Positions 1 through 10,066 are shown, counted from the stretch's first letter. The stretch: 64,000 bases of DNA from Bacteroides sp. (GCA_014802015.1 JAAVDB010000038.1:1-64000), one strand, 5' to 3'. Numbers and translations: made by a program. Notes: generated from the sequence alone by a model not told the origin.

Positions 1-233
1 GACGTCCCTTATTTTCACCTTCCTTTTCAGTGGTGCGGCCCAGCAGACTCGATTGTCTTTTAAACGCCGGATCTTGTATCGTTATTCTTTCCTTAGGTGG
101 AAATTGACAGAGAACTTATCCCCTTTACTTCTATCTTACAAGAAGCAAAGAGCACTCGTCTCTTGTACTACTTCTATCGTTGCAATTGTTTCAATGTTCT
201 CAGCTTCATAAGGTGTTTTCCTTAAAAGCGATG

Positions 234-265
234 CAAAGGTAGAGAGTTTTTTAATACCGTGCAAA
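234..265 (-). promoter_or_regulatory. Strong leftward Bacteroides-type promoter
   Basis: On the minus strand there is a -33 TTTG (262-265), a 20-nt spacer and a -7 TACCTTTG (234-241), a near-ideal Bacteroidota promoter. It points off the left edge. The roughly 230 bases downstream (1-233) contain no convincing open frame and look like an untranslated leader, so the transcript could be a long-leader mRNA or a stable RNA whose body lies outside the window. Confidence 0.7.
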
Positions 266-305
266 TTTATCGCACTATTTTAACACAATTTTAACGCTTA
301 AAAAT

Positions 306-342
306 ACGGCATTAATCGCAATTTTATCGCAATTAACGCCGT
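306..342 (-). terminator. Imperfect hairpin, possible terminator of the nucleoside kinase
   Basis: The two arms ACGGCATTAAT and ATTAACGCCGT, plus inner bases, form an AT-rich stem with a G-T wobble in the RNA. It lies 56 nt past the stop of the kinase gene and between that gene and the leftward promoter at 234-265. There is no clear U-tract, so termination activity is a guess. Confidence 0.35.
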
Positions 343-397
343 AAATAATACTGTAACAATACGTTATCTATCTCCGAAATTGTTCACATCAATTTCA

Positions 398-2056
398 TCA
401 ATATTTGAACGAAGAGCCGCCAAGAAACTCGCGCATCAGCGAAGTGGGCGGAATGAGCCGTGAGGACACCGATGCAAAATAACCGAGGAAATGACGTAAG
501 CGATGAGCCTGTGCATACTCAGGCACGTCACGCGGCACGGTACGCAACACACGTTCGGCCTCGTCGCGCATCACACCCAGCTCGAATATAAATGATGAGT
601 TGAAGATCGAGTCGGCATTTTCCTGATAGGGGAATATCCACTTCTCCTCGCCACGGCGCACGCTGGGCCAACGACGGATGGTGGAGAGCGCCGAGGTGCC
701 GCGATACTTATAATCGCGGATAATACGACGCAGGAGTCTGTTGTCGGTCGTCGACACCCAATTGTGGTCATCAATAGAGATGGTCGAGAGTGCCGAGACA
801 TAGACACGATATTTCATCTCGTCCGGCACATGACCGGTCAACTCGGGATTGAGACCGTGTATACCCTCAATAAGCAGCACTGCATCATCGGGGAGCGAGA
901 TGCGGTGTCCGCGATATTCGCGCGCACCTTTCTCGAAGTTATACACAGGCAGTTCGACCTCCTCGCCGCGTATCAGAGCGCAGAGGTGTTCGTTGAACAG
1001 CTCAAGATCGAGGGAGAAGAGCGATTCGTAGTCATAGTCACCGCTCTCATCACGGGGCGTAAGGTGACGATCGACAAAGTAATCGTCGAGCGAGATCATC
1101 ACGGGGCGCAGCAGATTGGTCAGCAGCTCGACGGCCAGACGCTTGGTAAACGTCGTCTTGCCCGACGATGACGGTCCGGCGATGAGCACCACCTTCGCCC
1201 CTCCCGCATTGTGACGGTCGGTGATGGCCTGAGCGATCTCACGGATATGCTTGGTGTGAAGAGCCTCGGCGACATTAATCATCATGCCCGAGTCACCTCG
1301 CGCCACCGCGCTGTTGAGCGACCCCGCATTGCTGATGCCGATAATGCGGTTAAACTCCTGATAAGCCGTAAACGCCCTGAACAGTTTAGGCTGCGGGCGC
1401 ATCGGAGCAGCCTCGGCGGGAGCGTCCGGCCGACATCCGAGCAGCAGATAGCCCTCTTCATAAGGGATGAAGCTGAAGGCGCCGAGCATACCCGTACGGG
1501 GCACGAGCGGCGACAGCGTCGTGTCGGCAAGTCCGTCCAGCCTATAATATATAGTATAAAGCTCATGCAGCGACTCCAGAAGCGCCACCTTGGCATTCAA
1601 TCCCTGAGCGCGGAACATCTCGATAACCTCGGCGGTAGGCTTCTCCTTACGCTCGATGGGCATATCGGCGCTGATGATGCGGTGCATCTCGTCGCTGACC
1701 CGCGCGGCAAGGCCGTCACGATCAGCATCGCCGCCGGTGATGCGGACATAATATCCACCCGACACGGCATTGCATATCTCAAGACGCGATCCGGGAGCCA
1801 CAGTCTCGACGGCACGGTACAGCACCATACAGAGCGACCGCACGTAGCAGCGCTGGCCCGATGGGCTGCCGACCGGCATGAACTCGACCTGCTTGGGAGC
1901 ATAGAGTGGGAACGAAAGGCCCTCATCCTTATTATTTACGCGCGCACACACGGGCGCGAAGCCGAGACGACCGCCGATACGGTCAACAACCGATGCGAGA
2001 GTCTCGCCTCCGGTAAAGGGGATGTATTCACTGAGGTTTACGCAATATATCTTCAT
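398..2056 (-). CDS. TGS-domain nucleoside (uridine-kinase-like) kinase
   Basis: A 552-aa cytoplasmic P-loop kinase of the phosphoribulokinase/uridine kinase superfamily. The N-terminus (about 1-60) looks like a TGS domain, followed by a region related to the second domain of threonyl-tRNA synthetase, an architecture common in Bacteroidota proteins annotated as nucleoside kinase. The Walker A motif GPSSSGKT is at residues 294-301, followed by a DDYF motif typical of uridine kinases. The substrate is probably a pyrimidine or other nucleoside, but the exact one cannot be read from the sequence. It is transcribed alone, divergent from pheT. A -7 box TATATTTG lies on the minus strand at 2112-2119. 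Confidence 0.85.
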   Translation of the reverse strand: MKIYCVNLSEYIPFTGGETLASVVDRIGGRLGFAPVCARVNNKDEGLSFPLYAPKQVEFMPVGSPSGQRCYVRSLCMVLYRAVETVAPGSRLEICNAVSGGYYVRITGGDADRDGLAARVSDEMHRIISADMPIERKEKPTAEVIEMFRAQGLNAKVALLESLHELYTIYYRLDGLADTTLSPLVPRTGMLGAFSFIPYEEGYLLLGCRPDAPAEAAPMRPQPKLFRAFTAYQEFNRIIGISNAGSLNSAVARGDSGMMINVAEALHTKHIREIAQAITDRHNAGGAKVVLIAGPSSSGKTTFTKRLAVELLTNLLRPVMISLDDYFVDRHLTPRDESGDYDYESLFSLDLELFNEHLCALIRGEEVELPVYNFEKGAREYRGHRISLPDDAVLLIEGIHGLNPELTGHVPDEMKYRVYVSALSTISIDDHNWVSTTDNRLLRRIIRDYKYRGTSALSTIRRWPSVRRGEEKWIFPYQENADSIFNSSFIFELGVMRDEAERVLRTVPRDVPEYAQAHRLRHFLGYFASVSSRLIPPTSLMREFLGGSSFKY

Positions 2057-2111
2057 AATGCAGAAAAAATTTAACCGGGGTGGATGAATGATTTAACAAT
2101 ACTGCCAATGG

Positions 2112-2119
2112 CAAATATA
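2112..2119 (-). promoter_or_regulatory. -7 box of the nucleoside kinase gene
   Basis: TATATTTG on the minus strand, 56 nt upstream of the ATG, with a weak TTGT about 20 nt further upstream. It fits the Bacteroidota TAnnTTTG consensus. Confidence 0.5.
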
Positions 2120-2218
2120 GTCAGATTCTGTGACTATATAACAATCGGGAGACGAAAAAGTCGCATCGCGGCGATAAAATCAAGTCATAATTCATTTTTA
2201 ATTATTAATATAAATTTC

Positions 2219-2226
2219 TAACTTTG
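2219..2226 (+). promoter_or_regulatory. -7 box of pheT
   Basis: TAACTTTG, followed by GC, 23 nt before the pheT ATG. The region 2120-2218 is AT-rich and has no other gene. A clear -33 TTTG is not seen. Confidence 0.55.
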
Positions 2227-2249
2227 CAGATTGAAAAAGAATCCCTTTT

Positions 2250-4718
2250 ATGAATATTTCATACAATTGGCTTAAAAGATACCTCGACTTCTCGCTGACA
2301 CCCGACGAACTCGCGGCCGCCCTCACCTCGATAGGACTTGAGACAGGCGGAGTAGAGGAAGTGGAGTCGATACGCGGAGGCCTCCGCGGCATCGTCATAG
2401 GCAAAGTGCTCACATGTGAGGAGCACCCCAACAGTGACCATCTCCACATCACCACCGTCGACCTCGGCGACGGCAACGCCACCCAGATAGTATGTGGCGC
2501 GCCCAACGTCGCGGCCGGCCAGACCGTAGTCGTCGCCACCGTAGGCACAACCCTCTACGGACCCGAAGGCGAAGAGTTTCAGATCAAGAAGTCCAAGATA
2601 CGCGGCACCGAGTCATTCGGCATGATATGCGCCGAGGACGAGATAGGCACCGGCACCTCACATGACGGCATCATCGTCATCAACGAGGATGTCAAGCCCG
2701 GCACCCCCGCCGCCGAATATTTCGGCCTTACCTCCGACTATGTGCTGGAGGTAGACCTCACCCCCAACCGCATCGACGCAGCCTCGCACTACGGTGTGGC
2801 ACGTGACCTCTCGGCATGGCTCGCCTGTCACGCCGAGCCGGCACAGCTGACCCGCCCCGAGGTCGGAGCGTTCGCCATCGAGTCACAGCAGGGAGGCATC
2901 ACCGTCAAGGTGGAGAACACCGAGGCATGTCCCCGCTACTGCGGCATCACTATCGAAGGGGTGACCGTCAAGGAGTCGCCCAAATGGCTCAAAGACTCAC
3001 TCTCGGCCATCGGTCTGCGTCCTATCAACAATATCGTCGACATCACCAACTATCTGCTTCACGGCATGGGCCAGCCTCTGCACTGCTTTGACGTGGCCAA
3101 GATAGCCGGCGGACAGGTGATAGTCAAGAACGCCGTCCAGGGCGAGAAGTTCGTCACACTCGACGGCGTGGAGCACACACTCGACGCACGCGACCTGATG
3201 ATATGCAACGAGCGCGAGCCGATGTGCATAGCCGGCGTGTTCGGCGGACTCGACTCGGGCGTCACCGAGAGCACCACATCGGTATTCCTTGAGAGTGCAT
3301 ATTTCAACCCCACCTCCGTGCGCAAGACCGCACGCCGCCACGGACTCAACACGGACTCATCATTCCGCTTCGAGCGCGGCGTCGATCCCAACAACTGCCT
3401 CTACATCCTCCACCTGGCCGCACTTATGGTCAAGGAGCTGGCCGGAGGCACCATCACAGGTCCGCTGTGCGATCTCTATCCCGTCAAGATCAATCCGGCA
3501 CGTGTGACACTCGACTTCGACTACGCACACCGCCTCGTGGGCAAGGATATACCCGCCGACACCATCACATCCATCCTCCGCAGCCTCGAAATGGAGGTCA
3601 TCGACATCAACGAGCGCGAGGTGACGGTCGACGTGCCCACCTATCGTGTGGACGTAACACGCCCCTGCGATGTGGTCGAGGATATGCTCCGCATCTACGG
3701 ATACAACAATATCGAAATCTCCGACACCGTACACTCGGCACTCTCATACAAGAGCCGCGAGGATGAGGAGTCGCGCCTGCGCGACCTTATCAGCGAACAG
3801 CTGTGCGGCGAGGGATTCAACGAGATACTCAACAACTCGCTCACACGCGAGGCCTATTACGCCGAGCTCGAACAGATGCCCGCGTCGCGCTGCGTCAAGC
3901 TGCTCAATCCTCTGAGCAACGATCTCAACGTGCTGCGCCAGACCCTGCTGTTCGGCGGACTCGAATCACTGGCCCATAACATCAACCGCCGCGAGAGCGA
4001 CCTGCTGATGTATGAGTTCGGCAACGTCTACAGCTACAACGCCGAGGCCGCCGGCAATGCCGAATCAGTCCTCGCCCCCTACCATCAGGGATCACGTCTG
4101 GCACTGTGGATGACCGGGTCACTGCGCCCCGCATCATGGGCACGTCCCGCAGCCGAGGTGACCGTCTATGACCTCAAGGCCGTCGTGGCCAATATCTTCG
4201 CCCGTCTCGGCATCACCGACGCCGAGCTCAAGGTGACAGCCTCGACCTCCGAACTCTATGCCGCCGGACTTGACATCGCCACCCGCTCGGGCAAACAGCT
4301 CGGCTCGCTCGGCATCCTGGCCAAGAAACTGCTCAACATGGCCGACATCAAGCAGGCCGTCGTGTATGCCGAACTGGACTGGAGCGCACTCGTAGGCCTC
4401 TCGATCAAGCGTAAAGTCACATTCAAGGCGCTGCCCAAGACTCAGGCCGTCAAGCGCGACCTCGCACTCCTGCTCGACAACAACGTCACCATGGAGCGCG
4501 TGGAGCAGATCGTACGCTCCAGCGAGCGCCGACTGCTCAGGGATGTCACACTCTTTGACGTCTACGAGGGTAAGAATCTGCCCGAAGGCAAGAAGTCATA
4601 CGCCATCGCCATCACCATGCAGGATGACGAGAAGACCCTTCAGGATAAGCAGATCGAGGCCGTGATGAACAAGATTATCACCAATCTGACCAAACAGCTC
4701 GGAGCCGAACTGCGCTGA
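2250..4718 (+). CDS. pheT: Phenylalanine--tRNA ligase beta subunit
   Basis: An 822-aa bacterial-type PheRS beta chain of normal length. With PheS it forms the alpha2-beta2 enzyme that charges tRNA-Phe. Domains in order are an EMAP/OB-fold tRNA-binding domain (about 40-150), the B3/B4 editing domain (about 210-360), the B5 domain (about 400-475), the catalytic-like core, and a C-terminal ferredoxin-fold anticodon-binding domain (about 730-822). The start MNISYNWLKRYLDF is the canonical N-terminus. pheS is not adjacent, which is common in this phylum. The next gene, yebC, follows 55 nt later in the same direction and may be cotranscribed. Confidence 0.97.
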   Translation: MNISYNWLKRYLDFSLTPDELAAALTSIGLETGGVEEVESIRGGLRGIVIGKVLTCEEHPNSDHLHITTVDLGDGNATQIVCGAPNVAAGQTVVVATVGTTLYGPEGEEFQIKKSKIRGTESFGMICAEDEIGTGTSHDGIIVINEDVKPGTPAAEYFGLTSDYVLEVDLTPNRIDAASHYGVARDLSAWLACHAEPAQLTRPEVGAFAIESQQGGITVKVENTEACPRYCGITIEGVTVKESPKWLKDSLSAIGLRPINNIVDITNYLLHGMGQPLHCFDVAKIAGGQVIVKNAVQGEKFVTLDGVEHTLDARDLMICNEREPMCIAGVFGGLDSGVTESTTSVFLESAYFNPTSVRKTARRHGLNTDSSFRFERGVDPNNCLYILHLAALMVKELAGGTITGPLCDLYPVKINPARVTLDFDYAHRLVGKDIPADTITSILRSLEMEVIDINEREVTVDVPTYRVDVTRPCDVVEDMLRIYGYNNIEISDTVHSALSYKSREDEESRLRDLISEQLCGEGFNEILNNSLTREAYYAELEQMPASRCVKLLNPLSNDLNVLRQTLLFGGLESLAHNINRRESDLLMYEFGNVYSYNAEAAGNAESVLAPYHQGSRLALWMTGSLRPASWARPAAEVTVYDLKAVVANIFARLGITDAELKVTASTSELYAAGLDIATRSGKQLGSLGILAKKLLNMADIKQAVVYAELDWSALVGLSIKRKVTFKALPKTQAVKRDLALLLDNNVTMERVEQIVRSSERRLLRDVTLFDVYEGKNLPEGKKSYAIAITMQDDEKTLQDKQIEAVMNKIITNLTKQLGAELR

Positions 4719-4773
4719 GGCTACCCGCCACAAAACGAAATCAAATAATATACTATATAAATATATACTACAA

Positions 4774-5514
4774 ATGGGAAGAGCATTTGAATACCGTAAA
4801 GCACGCAAGCTCAAACGCTGGGGCAACATGTCCCGTACATTCACCCGTATAGGTAAGGAAATCACTATCGCCGCCAAGGCCGGCGGTCCCGACCCCTCGA
4901 CCAACCCCCGTCTGCGCGCACTCATGCAGAACGCCAAGGCTGCCAACATGCCTAAGGACACTGTGGAACGCGCCATCAAGAAGGCTACCGACAAGGACGC
5001 AGGCGACTACAAGGAGATCACCTACGAAGGATACGGCCCCCACGGCATCGCTATCTTCGTCGAGGCCGCGACCGACAATAACACCCGCACCGTGGCCAAC
5101 GTCCGCTCATACTTCACCAAGCATGGCGGCAGCCTCGGCACACAGGGTTCGCTCACATTCCTTTTCGACCACAAGTGCGTCTTCAAGATCAAACCCAAGG
5201 ACGGAATGGGTCTCGAAGATCTCGAGCTCGAACTCATCGACTATGGCGTTGACGAACTCGAAGACATCGTCGACGAGGAGACAGGCGACGAGCAGGTGAT
5301 CCTCTACGGAGCCTTTGAGGAGTATTCCAACATCCAGAAATACCTCGAAGACAACGGTTTCGAGATCATCTCGTCAGAGTTTGAGCGCATCCCCAACGAC
5401 CTCAAGGAAGTGACCGCCGATCAGCGCGCGGCCATCGAGAAACTCCTTGAGAAGATCGAGGAGGACGAGGATGTCCAGAACGTATTCCACAACATGAAGG
5501 AGGAGGAAGAGTAA
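4774..5514 (+). CDS. yebC: YebC/PmpR family protein
   Basis: A 246-aa protein of the YebC/PmpR/TACO1 family. The N-terminus MGRAFEYRKARKLKRW and the TFTRIGKEI segment are hallmark sequences. The family was long annotated as transcription regulators. More recent work links it to translation, including relief of ribosome stalling at proline-rich stretches. The C-terminus is very acidic (EEDEDVQNVFHNMKEEEE). It lies 55 nt after pheT with no terminator between, and a strong hairpin terminator follows. The translational role is family knowledge and is not shown by this sequence. Confidence 0.93.
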   Translation: MGRAFEYRKARKLKRWGNMSRTFTRIGKEITIAAKAGGPDPSTNPRLRALMQNAKAANMPKDTVERAIKKATDKDAGDYKEITYEGYGPHGIAIFVEAATDNNTRTVANVRSYFTKHGGSLGTQGSLTFLFDHKCVFKIKPKDGMGLEDLELELIDYGVDELEDIVDEETGDEQVILYGAFEEYSNIQKYLEDNGFEIISSEFERIPNDLKEVTADQRAAIEKLLEKIEEDEDVQNVFHNMKEEEE

Positions 5515-5550
5515 TCACTTCTCTCCCCCCCACCCTCTGTTAAATAACAC

Positions 5551-5597
5551 CGTCAGGCGGCGTCGTGACCCAACGACATCGCCTGACGGCCGTTTTA
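5551..5597 (+). terminator. Intrinsic terminator after yebC
   Basis: The stem CGTCAGGCG...CGCCTGACG (5551-5559 and 5580-5588) has an inner CGTCGT/ACGA pairing and is followed by GCCGTTTTA. It lies 36 nt after the yebC stop. Confidence 0.75.
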
Positions 5598-5619
5598 TGA
5601 TAATAAATCGCTGATTTTG

Positions 5620-5650
5620 TTGGAAAAATGACTGAAATTTCGTAACTTTA
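5620..5650 (+). promoter_or_regulatory. Candidate promoter of the M60 peptidase gene
   Basis: A TTG at 5620-5622 and TAACTTTA at 5643-5650 are spaced by 20 nt. It is a fair match to the Bacteroidota consensus and lies about 80 nt before the chosen ATG. Confidence 0.45.
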
Positions 5651-5729
5651 CATTTTGAGATTACACATATTATACTTTAAATCATTATTTTTGCGGAGTA
5701 ACTATCATATCACAAGCCAATATTTTAGA

Positions 5730-8700
5730 ATGAAAGATTTCAGACTACTACGATTCACGCTGACGGTCATTGCCGTCATATCGTTCTTCGGCATAGCATC
5801 GGCTGACAGCAATGTCGCAGTGCGCGACGGCCACGTCTACCGTATCGTCAACGCCTCCGACAGTCGGGCCATGAAGTCCAACACCAACGGAGAGATCACC
5901 GTAGCGGCCTCAAACGCTGCCGATCAGTCTCAGCTGTGGCTCGCCGAGGCGCAGGGTGAAGGATGCTATATGCGCAGCCTCGCCGACGGACATTACATCA
6001 CCAGCCCGCGTGCCCGCGCACAGGTGTGGAAGACTCAGTATGCCATCGAGCCTGTCAGCGAGAGCATGCTGCTGAGATTCGTCCCCGACAACGGGCAGTG
6101 GTACATCCACACCGTCGAGGACTATGGCAAAGCCGACGACAGGGACACCAACGGATATGCTATCGTCAACAGCTACAGCAAGGTGGCCGGCGGTGTCAGC
6201 ACCAACGCCAGCTCGCACTGGGACATAGTGGAGGTTGACGACATCACAGCCGACCAGATAGCCGGATACAAGGCCGGATGGAAACGCTGTGTCAGCGACA
6301 TCGTCGCCGGCGCTCCCTACCGCATACACAATTTCCAGTATGGACTCGCGATGGTGCCCGGCAACAACAATTCGCTGGTGTGCGCCACATCGACTGTCGA
6401 TGACGAGAATCAGGTGTGGATCGCCGAGGCCAATCCCGAGGGTGAGGGCTACCTGCTGCGCCACTATGCCACCGGTATGGTGATGACAAGTCCCTGCCTG
6501 CGCAATCAGCTCTGGACCGTGAGCGACGGATATGCCCCCTCGCAGGAGACTTCAGTATTTTATTTCAACAAGAAACAGTCAGGCTTCGGCATCTCGACCG
6601 TCAGCACCCGCGGGCTGGCCGATGAGGCATCGGACTTCACCTACGCGCAGGAAAATCCGGGCCGGAATGTGATCTGCGGTGCCATCTCGTCCAACCAGTC
6701 GCTGTGGCTCTTCACTCCGGCCGACGAGATCTCGCAGGCTGACATCGAGGCCAAGATGCTCACCTGGGACTCATACAAGCAGAAGAGCCTTGAGACCGCT
6801 ATCGCCACACTCTTCACCGACGGAGCATGCACCGAGCTGACACCCGAATATGCAGCCATGAGCACCGAGGCTCTTGCGGCTGACAAGAATGTACAGGCTC
6901 TCCCCGAAGCTCTCAGGACCATGGTGCTCAAAATCCGCTCCGGCGACTGGTCGGAGACTTCGGCACGCAACGGCATGGAGTGGGACAGCGCACATGCCCG
7001 CAAGATGCGCGTGCAGATGGTCGAGCCGTTCTCGGAATGCACCACAGCCGCCACTCTCGCCGGCATACAGGCATATACCAACCTCAACAATCCCACCGGC
7101 ATCATCTCGGACAACGGTGATGTGCTCTACGTAATGGTGGACAAGGATCCGGCCGAGGGCGCGACCCTCTACATAGCCGGACGCACCGGCGAAGGCCTCC
7201 CTCTGGGCACGCTCAACAATGCCACCGACGGCTTCAAGCTGAAAAAAGGCCTGAACATCGTGCCTTGCGACAAGGATCTGGCCGACATGATCGTCTACTA
7301 CACCGTGACCACCACCGACGGAAAGACCCGTATGCACTCTGTCACCGACTACGAGGACATCAAGATCCACATCGAAGGTGGCACGCTCAACGGATACTTC
7401 AACTCAGTGGGCGACGCACTTTATACACCCGACACCAACGAGGACTGGCTGTATTACCGCGAGAGGGCGATGCACCCGATGTTTACCCTGCTGTCACGCT
7501 ACGTGACCCTCTACATGCATTTCGACGACATCACAGGCGACAACGGTGCCGTGACAAAGTGTCTCAAAAGTCTCTGTTCACCCGAGGCCTATACCTCAGG
7601 GCTCTACGACCTCTGCAACACCATGAAAGCCTGGGATGACATGTACATCGCCGAGACCCTCATCATGGGCCTTCAGACACCCGAGGTGATCAACGCCGAG
7701 AAGGGCGCCGGACGCGACTATTACGACACCCTCTCGGGTGACCGTACGGCCCGCGACGATTACTACAAGTATTTCAACAACCGCCTGATGGGTATCTCCA
7801 TGCGCGACTGCGGATTCATGAACGCCACATCGTATCGCACAGCCTACAATCCGAGCACCATCAGCAGCATCATACGCGAATTTCCCACCGGCGACCTCTG
7901 GGGCCCGGCCCACGAGTTCGGCCACCTCAACCAGCAGCCGATGAAGATAGCCGGCACCACCGAGGAGAGCAACAACGTGTTCTCGAACGTGGCGCTCTTC
8001 TATCGCGGCCGCTCCACCTCGCGCGCCGACTATCCCTCCGAGCAGCGCCGTCGCTTCAACGAGGGGCAGACGTTCCTCCAGCACAGCACATGGGGCACCA
8101 CCCGCATGTGGTTCCAGCTGTGGCTCTACTATCACTACGCGGGACATGACAAGCGTTTCTATCCCCGCCTCTACGAACTGCTGCGCAACGATCCGCTCAA
8201 GCGCACCACCGCCCCCGGTCACGACGGCGTGATCAACCCGATTCTGGCCAAGGATGACCTGCTGCACTTCGCCAAGATGGCCTGTGTGGCCGCAGGCGAG
8301 GACCTCACGGATTTCTTCGAGGCATGGGGCTTCTTTGTGGAGCAGGACGGATTCTACATCGACGACTATGCCCAGTACACCTCCTACCTCTCGGCCGAGG
8401 ACATAGCCGAGTGGAAGGCCGACATCGCACGCATGGCCACCGAGAACAATTGGAAAAAGAACTCAGCCATCATCTTTATCGATGACCGCGTCGGCTCAGA
8501 CCGCCCGTCACACTCATCCTACGACAAGACCAAGTGCGGCTCGATGGGCGGACTCAAGGACTTTACACAAGGCGCGCCCGTGACCGGCGAATACACTTAC
8601 ACCGTTACCGGCACCTCAGTCAAGGTGACCGGCGGACAGGGTGGCGCAGGATTCCTGCTGCGTGACAACGACGGTACGCTAATCGGTTTTGCCAACGAGC

Positions 8701-9923
8701 CTGACTTTGAGATCAGTCCCGCCGCAGCCGAAAAGATCAGCAAGGGCGAGGCAACATTCATGGTCGTGACACCCGACAGCGAGGAGACCGCCGTAGCCAA
8801 CGTCATGCAGACCGGCTCGTTCGACGAACGCCTCGCACTCCTCGACGCCCTCATCGCCAAGTCGGCCGATCTCATCGCCAAGGCCGACAGCGAATGCCGC
8901 AAGGTAGGATACTTCAAGCCTGAGATCATGTCCTCACTCGCCGAGCAGTACGGGGACATCAAGGACAAACGCGATAACGGCGGCATCACGGCCGACAATA
9001 TCCTCGCGCTGTACAACTCGCTCAATGTCGAGTACCTGACAGTCTGCGGCATCCAGCCCGACGAGGACACTACCATCGGCATCATACCCGGCGGTATATA
9101 CGTCTTCACTTCCAACATGCTCTACAACGGCAAGGGCATCACGGCCAACGCCGACGGCACCCTTCTGGCCAACGTCAAGGCCGAGGATGTCGACATGGAC
9201 GACACCGCACAGCAATGGATCTTCGAGCCCACGACTCGCGACGAATACTACTATATCCGCAACGTGAAGTTTGACAAATACATAGGCAAGGCCCCCGCCG
9301 ACGAGACCGTCGTAACTCTTGAGGACGAACCCATGATGCAATATGTGGCTCTCCGTGAGTTCGGTGCCATCTCGGTAAGCCCCCTCGGCAGCGACCACGA
9401 CTCGCTCCACGACAACGGTCGCGGCAAACTCACCCGCTGGGACTCAAACGGCAAAGCCTCACGCTGGACCATCACCCTCATCGGCGATTGGCAGCAGCGT
9501 TGCATGCTGGCCGAACTCGCCGAACTCATCGCCAAGGCCGAGGCTCTGCTCGCTCAGGCCGGTACCGTCAGCCAGACACCCTCGGGAACTGTAGGCGAAC
9601 CATCGGCCGACTACAGGTATGTCACAGGCGAAATGCTCGTCACCCTCCACAATCACATCACCGACGGCAAGGCTCTCGCCGGAGCCGCCACCATGCCTGA
9701 GGCCGACGAGATCAGGAGCATATCCGACCGCATCACCGCCGCCCACGACACTCTGCTCGAAGCCATGAACCGCGACACCGAGTCATCGCTCGACTCCATC
9801 ACCGTAAGTGAGGCCGACATGCTTGATAACGCCGTCATCTACACCCTCGGCGGCCATCGCATCACCTCGATCACCACTCCCGGCATCTACATCATCAACG
9901 GCCGCAAGATCATGGTAAGATAA
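5730..9923 (+). CDS. Secreted M60-family zinc metallopeptidase (enhancin-like, probable mucin/glycopeptidase)
   Basis: A 1397-aa exported protein. The ATG at 5730 is chosen over an upstream TTG because it directly precedes a signal peptide (about 1-25, hydrophobic core TLTVIAVISFFGIASA). Residues about 27-330 carry repeated beta-trefoil/ricin-like units with QxW-type motifs (QSQLW, NQVW, NQSLW), probably carbohydrate-binding. The catalytic domain has HEFGH at 728-732 and downstream glutamates at 745-746, the gluzincin pattern of M60 peptidases. Family members cleave O-glycosylated mucin-type proteins. A further lectin-like segment with an AQQW motif lies near residue 1150. The C-terminus (LGGHRI...GIYIINGRKIMVR) resembles a type IX secretion sorting tail. 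It is monocistronic. The substrate is inferred. Confidence 0.88.
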   Translation: MKDFRLLRFTLTVIAVISFFGIASADSNVAVRDGHVYRIVNASDSRAMKSNTNGEITVAASNAADQSQLWLAEAQGEGCYMRSLADGHYITSPRARAQVWKTQYAIEPVSESMLLRFVPDNGQWYIHTVEDYGKADDRDTNGYAIVNSYSKVAGGVSTNASSHWDIVEVDDITADQIAGYKAGWKRCVSDIVAGAPYRIHNFQYGLAMVPGNNNSLVCATSTVDDENQVWIAEANPEGEGYLLRHYATGMVMTSPCLRNQLWTVSDGYAPSQETSVFYFNKKQSGFGISTVSTRGLADEASDFTYAQENPGRNVICGAISSNQSLWLFTPADEISQADIEAKMLTWDSYKQKSLETAIATLFTDGACTELTPEYAAMSTEALAADKNVQALPEALRTMVLKIRSGDWSETSARNGMEWDSAHARKMRVQMVEPFSECTTAATLAGIQAYTNLNNPTGIISDNGDVLYVMVDKDPAEGATLYIAGRTGEGLPLGTLNNATDGFKLKKGLNIVPCDKDLADMIVYYTVTTTDGKTRMHSVTDYEDIKIHIEGGTLNGYFNSVGDALYTPDTNEDWLYYRERAMHPMFTLLSRYVTLYMHFDDITGDNGAVTKCLKSLCSPEAYTSGLYDLCNTMKAWDDMYIAETLIMGLQTPEVINAEKGAGRDYYDTLSGDRTARDDYYKYFNNRLMGISMRDCGFMNATSYRTAYNPSTISSIIREFPTGDLWGPAHEFGHLNQQPMKIAGTTEESNNVFSNVALFYRGRSTSRADYPSEQRRRFNEGQTFLQHSTWGTTRMWFQLWLYYHYAGHDKRFYPRLYELLRNDPLKRTTAPGHDGVINPILAKDDLLHFAKMACVAAGEDLTDFFEAWGFFVEQDGFYIDDYAQYTSYLSAEDIAEWKADIARMATENNWKKNSAIIFIDDRVGSDRPSHSSYDKTKCGSMGGLKDFTQGAPVTGEYTYTVTGTSVKVTGGQGGAGFLLRDNDGTLIGFANEPDFEISPAAAEKISKGEATFMVVTPDSEETAVANVMQTGSFDERLALLDALIAKSADLIAKADSECRKVGYFKPEIMSSLAEQYGDIKDKRDNGGITADNILALYNSLNVEYLTVCGIQPDEDTTIGIIPGGIYVFTSNMLYNGKGITANADGTLLANVKAEDVDMDDTAQQWIFEPTTRDEYYYIRNVKFDKYIGKAPADETVVTLEDEPMMQYVALREFGAISVSPLGSDHDSLHDNGRGKLTRWDSNGKASRWTITLIGDWQQRCMLAELAELIAKAEALLAQAGTVSQTPSGTVGEPSADYRYVTGEMLVTLHNHITDGKALAGAATMPEADEIRSISDRITAAHDTLLEAMNRDTESSLDSITVSEADMLDNAVIYTLGGHRITSITTPGIYIINGRKIMVR

Positions 9924-10058
9924 CACGACGTTCAAGCAACCCGCATCCATATCCGGTCTCCCGCAGTTGTCACGCACACGGCACAGCGGGGGACTGTTGT
10001 TTTTCACGAAAAAGAACAAAAACACTTTCAGATTGCTATAATTATAAATATTTTTCTT

Positions 10059-10066
10059 TATATTTG
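10059..10066 (+). promoter_or_regulatory. -7 box of the histidine operon
   Basis: TATATTTG 29 nt before the hisG GTG. No histidine-rich leader peptide or attenuator hairpin is visible between 9924 and 10095, so his-leader attenuation of the enteric type is not supported. Confidence 0.55.

Noticed and set aside
5655-5729. Upstream TTG start for the M60 peptidase
   Set aside because: It would put 25 residues in front of a clear signal peptide; the ATG at 5730 fits export.
7596-8267. Minus-strand frame of about 220 codons within the M60 gene
   Set aside because: It is the antisense shadow of the conserved peptidase domain containing HEFGH; no homologous motif.
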